From assembly GCA_016794945.1 (NCBI GenBank), contig JAEUIX010000023.1, positions 1 through 8,803 of the forward strand: DNA of 8,803 bases. The letters run 5' to 3'. The stretch is from Phycisphaerae bacterium. GTDB lineage: Bacteria > Planctomycetota > Phycisphaerae > Phycisphaerales > UBA1924. The position numbers and the translations under genes are program-made. This document shows, in pieces, positions 1-4,431 of the stretch. The notes below the pieces were generated by a model. The model saw nothing but the letters and a program-made list of their open reading frames with translations, made no database searches and was not told where the DNA came from. How positions within the stretch are numbered: position 1 is the first letter of the stretch; each line of letters opens with the position of its first letter.

Positions 1-798
1 GCGGGCGCCCGCTCGGCCTTCAACGCCCCGGCGGGCACGCTGCGCCGGCTGATCGACCGCACGATCTTCGCCATCGCCAGCGAGACCTCGCGCTACGCGA
101 TCAACGGGCTGTTGATGAAGCGCGACGGCAAGAAGCTCGAGATGGTCGCGACCGACGGCCGCCGCCTGGCGCTCTGCCGGGCCACGATCAAGGCCGCGGG
201 CGGCGAGGGCGACAAGGTTTCCTGCATCGTGCCCCGCAAGGCCCTGGGCCTGTTCCAGCGGCTGGCGGGGGATCCTGAGTCGAACGTCCGCGTCGCGATC
301 ACCGACAACCGCATCTTCTTCGCGTTCGACGACGGCCCGGAGGGCGCCAAGGAAGACGCGAAGAAGCACCCCGTCGCGACGCTCAGCAGCGCGCTGGTCG
401 AGGGTGCGTTCCCCCCGTACGAGGACGTCATCCCCAAGGACCAGGACCGGCGCATCACCGCCGCACGCGAGGAGTTCATCCGCGCTGTGCGCCAGGCGGC
501 GGTGCTCACCAACGAGGAGTCCCGCGGCGTGCGGATGGCCTTCAACAAGAAGGCCAAGTCGGCCAAGATCACCAGCCGCGCCCCGGAAATGGGCGAGAGC
601 GAGATCGACCTGGACCTGACGGGCTTCGAGGGCGACGACCTGGAGATCTCGTTCAACCCCGGCTACCTGGCCGATGCGCTCAAGACGATGGACGAGCCCG
701 AGGTGCTGATCGAGCTGAAGGCCGCCAACAAGCCGGGCATCATCAAGGCCGGCAACGATTTCCTGTACGTCGTCATGCCGGTCAACCTGCCGGCTTGA
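1..798 (+). CDS. dnaN: DNA polymerase III beta subunit (sliding clamp), 5' end outside window
   Basis: The gene encodes the ring-shaped clamp that tethers the replicative polymerase to DNA in the cytoplasm. The frame is open from base 1, so the N-terminal part (about 100 of roughly 370 residues, mainly domain I) lies upstream. The 265 visible residues match the family along their length. They include a domain II start with RLIDRTIFAIAS, the motif VATDGRRLALC (about 49-59), VEGAFPPYEDVIP (133-145), TNEESRGVRM (170-179), FNPGYLADAL in domain III (218-227), and the C-terminal YVVMP (256-260) that helps form the partner-binding pocket. The family usually ends in Pro-x-Arg-Leu; here the end is PVNLPA, two residues longer. 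An ATG at 112 lies inside the conserved region and is not the start. It reads toward the NTF2-like gene, 113 bases away. Identification is by family motifs and is very secure. Confidence 0.97.
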   Translation, partial: AGARSAFNAPAGTLRRLIDRTIFAIASETSRYAINGLLMKRDGKKLEMVATDGRRLALCRATIKAAGGEGDKVSCIVPRKALGLFQRLAGDPESNVRVAITDNRIFFAFDDGPEGAKEDAKKHPVATLSSALVEGAFPPYEDVIPKDQDRRITAAREEFIRAVRQAAVLTNEESRGVRMAFNKKAKSAKITSRAPEMGESEIDLDLTGFEGDDLEISFNPGYLADALKTMDEPEVLIELKAANKPGIIKAGNDFLYVVMPVNLPA

Positions 799-815
799 GG
801 CGGGCGGACAGCCGC

Positions 816-849
816 GTGCCCGCACGACCGGCTCGCGCCGAGCGGGCAC
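816..849 (+). terminator. Possible dnaN transcription terminator hairpin
   Basis: A perfect 8-bp inverted repeat, GTGCCCGC (816-823) and GCGGGCAC (842-849), starts 18 bases after the dnaN stop. A second 4-bp stem (829-832 with 837-840, loop TCGC) nests inside it. No T-run follows, so it is not a classical intrinsic terminator. In such GC-rich DNA it could act with Rho, protect the mRNA end, or be chance. Confidence 0.35.
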
Positions 850-864
850 CCCGGCGCCCGGGGG

Positions 865-870
865 TATAGT
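865..870 (+). promoter_or_regulatory. Possible -10 box for the NTF2-like gene
   Basis: TATAGT is one of the few AT-rich hexamers in the 113-base gap between dnaN and the next gene, and lies 41 bases before its ATG. It follows a G-run (860-864), and no recognisable -35 hexamer is visible at the usual distance. The call rests only on resemblance to TATAAT and position. Confidence 0.35.
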
Positions 871-911
871 CCCGCGCCCCGGTCCATCACCACTCCACAG
901 GCGAACATCCC

Positions 912-1448
912 ATGGCGAAGAAATCCAAGAAGTCGGCGAGCGCCAAGACCTCCAAGGCTGCGCGCAGCGCCAAGCGCCCCGCGGCCAAGGCCCCGAAGAA
1001 GAAGGCCAAGGCGCCCGCCGCCCGCACCCCCGCGGGCAAGGCCGCCGGCAGCAGCACGCTGCCGCCGGGAGTGCACCAGTTCACCACCGGCGGAGGTCCG
1101 GGCCCGCGCGAGATCGGCACCGACCTGGTGGCGCTGTTCAACGCCGGCAAGGCCGACGAGGTGGAGAAGAAGTGGTGGTCGCCCGACATCGTGTCGATCG
1201 AGGGCATGGGCATGGCCTGGAGCGGGCGCAAGTCCGTCGAGGCCAAGAACGCCGAGTGGCTCAAGGCCAACGAGATCCTCGGCGGCTCGGCCGAGGGCCC
1301 GTTCGTCGGTGCGTCGGGCTTCGCGGTCCGCTTCCGCATCCACGTCAAGGACCGCGCCAGCGGCTCGTCGCAGATGATGGACGAGGTGGGCGTCTACACC
1401 GTGCACAACGGCAAGATCACCCGCGAAGAGTTCATGTACGGCTCGTGA
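912..1448 (+). CDS. NTF2/SnoaL-like protein with lysine-rich, histone H1-like N-terminal tail
   Basis: The protein has 178 residues in two parts. Residues 1-45 contain 13 lysines and 3 arginines among alanine, serine and proline (for example KAPKKKAKAPAA), and there is no acidic residue before E67. This composition resembles eukaryotic H1 tails and bacterial H1-like DNA-binding proteins, and is probably disordered. After a Gly/Pro linker, residues about 66-178 look like a cone-shaped NTF2/SnoaL domain. It has an opening helix (GTDLVALFNAGKADEV), the WW-SPDIVSIEGMG strand, a GRKSVEAKNAEWLKAN helix, and closing strands ending VGVYTVHNGKITREEFMYGS. Members of this superfamily bind small ligands or act as enzymes or dimerisation modules, so the function cannot be read from the fold. 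The start is the first ATG of the frame. A Shine-Dalgarno sequence is weak or absent (AGG at 899-901). It ends 18 bases from the convergent gmk stop. DNA or RNA binding by the tail is inference. Confidence 0.85.
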   Translation: MAKKSKKSASAKTSKAARSAKRPAAKAPKKKAKAPAARTPAGKAAGSSTLPPGVHQFTTGGGPGPREIGTDLVALFNAGKADEVEKKWWSPDIVSIEGMGMAWSGRKSVEAKNAEWLKANEILGGSAEGPFVGASGFAVRFRIHVKDRASGSSQMMDEVGVYTVHNGKITREEFMYGS

Positions 1449-1466
1449 GCCCCGCGTGGGCGACGA

Positions 1467-2081
1467 TCAGCGCCGCAGGCGTGACTTGACGGCGGCGACC
1501 GCCTCGTCGATCGCCCGCTCCAGCACGCTGTTGGTGATGAACAGGTCGTACGCGCCGCAGGCGCGGGCGGTGGCGATCTCGCGCCGCGCTTCGGCGAACC
1601 GCTGCTGGATCTTCTCCTCGCTCTCGCGCTTGCGCGACCGCAGCCGCTCCAGCAGCGTCGGCTCGTCGGGCGGGAGGATGAAGATGCCGAAGGCCCCCGG
1701 CACCTGGCGCTTGACCGACACGGCGCCCTGCACGTCGATCTCCAGGATCACCAGCCGCCCGCGCCGCAGCTGCTCCTGCACCCAGGCCCTGGGCGTGCCG
1801 TAGCGCTTGCCGAAGACGCCGGCGTACTCCAGGAACTCGCCGGCGGCGACCATGCGGTCGAACTCCTCGTCGGTGACGAAGCGGTAGTCGACGCCCTCGA
1901 CGTCCGCGGCGGTCCTCTTGCGCGTGGTGGCTGACACGCTGAACACCGCGCCGGGGATCGCCCGCTCGACGGCCCGGGTGATCGTGGTCTTGCCGACGCC
2001 CGACGGGCCGCTGATGATCAGCAGCAGGCCGTCGTCGGTGTCGGTCGGCAGGCGGTGGTCGGCCGTCGGCTGGGGGGACAT
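1467..2081 (-). CDS. gmk: Guanylate kinase
   Basis: The enzyme phosphorylates GMP to GDP using ATP, an essential cytoplasmic step in guanine nucleotide supply. The 204-residue length is typical. Visible motifs are the P-loop GPSGVGKT (25-32), the GMP-binding SATTRKR (50-56), EGVDYRFV (62-69), FLEYAGVFGKRYGTPR (83-98) with the conserved Glu and Tyr, EIDVQGA (114-120), FILPP (134-138), and a basic lid region around RSRKRESEEKIQQR (148-161). The N-terminus has about 15 more residues before the first strand than E. coli Gmk. The only plausible in-frame start before the P-loop is the ATG at 2081, although no clear Shine-Dalgarno precedes it. It lies 34 bases downstream of kbl in the same direction, with a stable hairpin between them, so it may be translated from a shared transcript. 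It is convergent with the NTF2-like gene. Confidence 0.96.
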   Translation of the reverse strand: MSPQPTADHRLPTDTDDGLLLIISGPSGVGKTTITRAVERAIPGAVFSVSATTRKRTAADVEGVDYRFVTDEEFDRMVAAGEFLEYAGVFGKRYGTPRAWVQEQLRRGRLVILEIDVQGAVSVKRQVPGAFGIFILPPDEPTLLERLRSRKRESEEKIQQRFAEARREIATARACGAYDLFITNSVLERAIDEAVAAVKSRLRR

Positions 2082-2090
2082 GGCCCGAGC

Positions 2091-2119
2091 GTAGCCGCGG
2101 GCCCGGCGCGGGCGGCTAC
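2091..2119 (-). promoter_or_regulatory. Inverted repeat between kbl and gmk
   Basis: The arms GTAGCCGC (2091-2098) and GCGGCTAC (2112-2119) form a perfect 8-bp stem with a 13-base GC-rich loop. The stem includes the kbl stop codon (2116-2118) and ends 9 bases before the gmk ATG. There is no T-run on either strand. It could be a partial terminator, a processing site, or a structure that holds back gmk translation. The repeat is seen directly; the role is inferred. Confidence 0.4.
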
Positions 2120-3384
2120 AGCTTCCGCAGGGCGTCCACCAGCCGGTCGATCTGATCGTGGGTGTGTGCCGCGGAAATCTGCACCCGCAGTCGGGCGTGC
2201 CCCTCGGGCACGACGGGGTAGCCGAAGCCGATGACGAAGACGCCCAGTTCCAGCAGCCGCTTGCTCATGGCGATGGCCTTGGCGGTGTCGTGCACGATGA
2301 TGGGGCAGATGGCCGTCGGAGACTCAACGACCGTGAACCCCGCCTCGCGAATGCGCCGGCGCGCGAAGGCCGTGTTGTCGCGCAGGCGCGCCACGCGCTG
2401 CGGCTCGCGCACCAGCACTTCGATCGCCTTGGCCGCCGAGCAGGCCACTGTGACCGGCAGCGCGTTGGAGAAGAGCGTCGGCCGTCCGCGCTGCACCAGC
2501 AGCTCGATCACCCGGCGCGGCCCGGCGACGTATCCGCCCGCCGCCCCGCCCAGGGCCTTGCCCAGCGTTCCCGTGAACACGTCCACCCGCCCGTGCGGGC
2601 CGGGCTTGCCGTGCGGCGCGAACATGTGCTGGTGCTCGTGCGTGCCGCGTCCGGTCTGCCCCATGACGCCCGTGCCGTGGGAGTCGTCCACCACCAGCAC
2701 CGCGCCGTACTCGTCGCACAGTCGGCGCATCGCCGGCAGGTCGGCGATGTCGCCCTCCATGCTGAACACCCCGTCGGTCACGACCCACGTGACCGGCCGG
2801 CCGGCGCCGGGGGCGGCGTGCGAGGCGTTCACGGCGTTCTGGCTCGCGGTCGTCTCCAGCTGGTGCCGCAGCGCCGAAAGGTCGTTGTGCCTGTAGACCG
2901 TCTTGTTCACGCCCTTCTTGATCACCGAGGCCAGCCGCACGGCGTCGATGATCGACGCGTGGTTCAGTTCGTCGGAGATGATCGTGTCGCCCGGTTCGCA
3001 CAGCGTGGGGAAGACCGCCTCGTTGGCGTTCCAGCACGAGACGAACGTGTACGCCGCCTCGGTGCCCACCAGGTCCGCGATCGCCGCCTCCAGCGTCTCG
3101 TGCGGGCTGAAGGTCCCGCAGATGAACCGGACGCTGGCGGTGCCCGCGCCGTAGTCGCGCAGCGCCCTGACGCCCGCCTCGATCACCTCCGGGTGGTTCG
3201 CCAGGCCCAGGTAGTTGTTGGAGCAGAAGCACAGGCACCGGCCGTAGCCGCGCACCGTTACCTCGGCGTCCATGGGGCCTTCGAGCGTCTGCAGGTGCTT
3301 GTACTGCCCGCCCTGGCGCAGCGAGGCCAGCAGCGCATCGGCGCGTGCGTCGAAGGGGTGAACCTGTGCTTGCGTGGCGGTCAT
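2116..3384 (-). CDS. kbl: Glycine C-acetyltransferase (2-amino-3-ketobutyrate CoA ligase), PLP-dependent
   Basis: This alpha-oxoamine synthase interconverts 2-amino-3-ketobutyrate plus CoA with glycine plus acetyl-CoA, the second step of threonine breakdown via threonine dehydrogenase. The 422 residues follow the fold-type I PLP pattern. GTASVRFICGT (81-91) is characteristic of Kbl rather than BioF. Others are SDELNHASIIDAVRL (137-151), TDGVFSMEGD (203-212), VDDSHGTG (232-239), and the PLP-lysine motif TGTLGKALGGAAGGY (271-285) with K276. RPTLFSNALP (301-310) and the closing FGYPVVPEGHARLRVQISAAHT also fit. It is about 24 residues longer than E. coli Kbl, partly from two loops: about 182-197, and a His/Gly/Pro-rich one at 250-265. 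The ATG at 3384 has AGGAG (3397-3393) 8 bases upstream. No threonine dehydrogenase gene is in the window. Other members of the family (BioF, serine palmitoyltransferase) fit less well. Confidence 0.92.
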   Translation of the reverse strand: MTATQAQVHPFDARADALLASLRQGGQYKHLQTLEGPMDAEVTVRGYGRCLCFCSNNYLGLANHPEVIEAGVRALRDYGAGTASVRFICGTFSPHETLEAAIADLVGTEAAYTFVSCWNANEAVFPTLCEPGDTIISDELNHASIIDAVRLASVIKKGVNKTVYRHNDLSALRHQLETTASQNAVNASHAAPGAGRPVTWVVTDGVFSMEGDIADLPAMRRLCDEYGAVLVVDDSHGTGVMGQTGRGTHEHQHMFAPHGKPGPHGRVDVFTGTLGKALGGAAGGYVAGPRRVIELLVQRGRPTLFSNALPVTVACSAAKAIEVLVREPQRVARLRDNTAFARRRIREAGFTVVESPTAICPIIVHDTAKAIAMSKRLLELGVFVIGFGYPVVPEGHARLRVQISAAHTHDQIDRLVDALRKL

Positions 3385-3388
3385 GTCG

Positions 3389-3411
3389 CGTGCTCCTGTG
3401 CCGGGAGCACG
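3389..3411 (-). promoter_or_regulatory. Inverted repeat covering the kbl ribosome-binding site
   Basis: CGTGCTCC (3389-3396) and GGAGCACG (3404-3411) are perfect 8-bp arms around a 7-base loop, ending 4 bases before the kbl ATG. In kbl-sense RNA the right arm contains the GGAG of the Shine-Dalgarno, so the hairpin would hide it. As DNA, the palindrome lies just downstream of a -10-like hexamer and could be an operator. Either role is inference. Confidence 0.45.
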
Positions 3412-3417
3412 ATTCTA
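3412..3417 (-). promoter_or_regulatory. Possible -10 box for kbl
   Basis: Read on the - strand this is TAGAAT, one mismatch from TATAAT, in the 52-base gap upstream of kbl. The hexamer 17 bases upstream (3440-3435, CTGAAG) matches TTGACA at only three positions. Initiation from here would give a leader of only about 20 bases that starts inside the inverted repeat at 3389-3411. Confidence 0.35.
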
Positions 3418-3436
3418 GTGACCGGACCCCGGCGCT

Positions 3437-4195
3437 TCAGCGGCGGCGGCGCGCCAATGCCAGAGCGCCCAGTCCGAGCAACGCGCCAGCGCCCGGCGCC
3501 GGGATCACGTAGGTGACCGTCAGGCGCGGACGGTTGTTGGCGATGCCGTTCTCGCGCGTGTCGAAGCGGCGCGACGTGCCGTTCTCGGATTCGCCGCCCC
3601 GCAGCACCCAGCCGAAGTTGCTCGACGGGTTGTCGAGCCACGCCTGCACATCCGCGATCATGCCCGCGCCCGACCACGAGTAGAAGCCCACGCCGCCGAC
3701 GTTGGTCGTTGCCGAAGCCAGGGCGGCGAAGTCCCCACCCGGCGTGGTCCAGGGGACGCTCGCGCCCGGGTTCGCCAGGTTGTAGAACCGGTAGAACCAC
3801 GTCGCGTCGCCGTCGGCCGCCTCGGTCCCCAGACCGCCGCCGCCGAACGTCGCGTTCGAGGCGCCCTCGCCCCACGACGCCAGCACGCGGTACAGTGAAA
3901 AGGGCGTGCTCGCCGGGTGGCTGGTGCGCGACATGTTCAGCCGCAGCGTCACGCCGGTGATGGTCGACCCCGCGGGGATGCTCGACAGGTCGAACGACAT
4001 CAGCGCGCGGTAGATCGACCCGTTGTTCGGAACGCCGGCGAACATGCCCGTGCCAGAGCCGTTGGACAGCGCCACATCGAAGTTCTGGTACAGCGTGTTG
4101 TCCCGGTTCGACGTCAGTTGAACCGACTGCCCGCACGCCGACGAAGCCACCACGAACGCGGCCGCGATGGCCGCCGCACTGCCTTGGACGTTCAT
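3437..4195 (-). CDS. Exported DNRLRE-like protein with PEP-CTERM-type C-terminal sorting signal
   Basis: The protein has 252 residues. Residues 1 to about 22 form a signal peptide (alanine-rich hydrophobic core ending ASSACG), so it is exported. The middle (about 26-229) resembles DNRLRE-type beta-sandwich domains of surface proteins. It opens with SNRDNTLYQN, then has RALMSFDLSSIPAGSTITGVTL (62-83), LYRVLASWGEG (101-111), a DVQAWL segment (182-187), GWVLRG (195-200), a Ser/Arg-rich stretch and the final strand RPRLTVTY. The C-terminus has the tripartite sorting signal: PAPG (232-235), a Gly/Ala/Leu helix (236-248) and RRRR (249-252), with PAP in place of PEP. This implies processing or anchoring at the cell envelope. 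The ATG at 4195 is preferred because AGGAG lies 8 bases upstream; a longer in-frame start at 4378 would add an Arg-rich segment ahead of the signal peptide. Ligand and substrate are unknown. Confidence 0.85.
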   Translation of the reverse strand: MNVQGSAAAIAAAFVVASSACGQSVQLTSNRDNTLYQNFDVALSNGSGTGMFAGVPNNGSIYRALMSFDLSSIPAGSTITGVTLRLNMSRTSHPASTPFSLYRVLASWGEGASNATFGGGGLGTEAADGDATWFYRFYNLANPGASVPWTTPGGDFAALASATTNVGGVGFYSWSGAGMIADVQAWLDNPSSNFGWVLRGGESENGTSRRFDTRENGIANNRPRLTVTYVIPAPGAGALLGLGALALARRRR

Positions 4196-4241
4196 TCCGA
4201 GATCTCCTTCCGCTCCCTGCATGTTCGCGACACGACGCCGA

Positions 4242-4247
4242 ACTCTA
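4242..4247 (-). promoter_or_regulatory. Possible -10 box for the DNRLRE-like gene
   Basis: On the - strand this reads TAGAGT, 46 bases before the ATG at 4195, within the 236-base divergent region. The hexamer 17 bases upstream (TGGCCG) is not a recognisable -35. Weak evidence from position and base content only. Confidence 0.28.
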
Positions 4248-4340
4248 CGGCCCGGAGCCGACTCCGGCCAGCAGAAACCCCTACGAACAGGCCGGAATCG
4301 GGGATGCGTGCGCACGCGAAAACGAACCGAGTAGCGTGCC

Positions 4341-4358
4341 CGAACGTCCGTATACCCT
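4341..4358 (+). promoter_or_regulatory. Promoter-like element upstream of the YceI gene, shared with 7484-7501
   Basis: The 18 bases CGAACGTCCGTATACCCT match the element at 7484-7501 at 16 positions and contain a -10-like TATACC (4351-4356), 75 bases before the YceI ATG. The invariant block CGAACGTCCG directly abuts the AT-rich hexamer, where an alternative sigma factor or activator could read it. No TTGACA-like -35 is seen. This divergent intergenic region (4196-4431) holds no other gene that can be supported. Confidence 0.45.
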
Positions 4359-4431
4359 CGAACTGGGAATCTGGGCAAGGCCCGTCGGCCGGTTCCGCCC
4401 CGAACCCGAACCTCTGCAAGGAAACCCTCGC

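Noticed and set aside
2158..3516. A 452-codon open frame on the + strand opposite kbl
   Set aside because: It is the antisense shadow of a strongly conserved kbl gene in GC-rich DNA. Its translation is Arg/Val/His-rich with no domain pattern.
3437..4195. Possible lipoprotein signal at the SSAC segment of the DNRLRE-like protein
   Set aside because: The residue three before the Cys is Ser rather than Leu/Val/Ile, so it is not a convincing lipobox; an ordinary signal peptide fits better.
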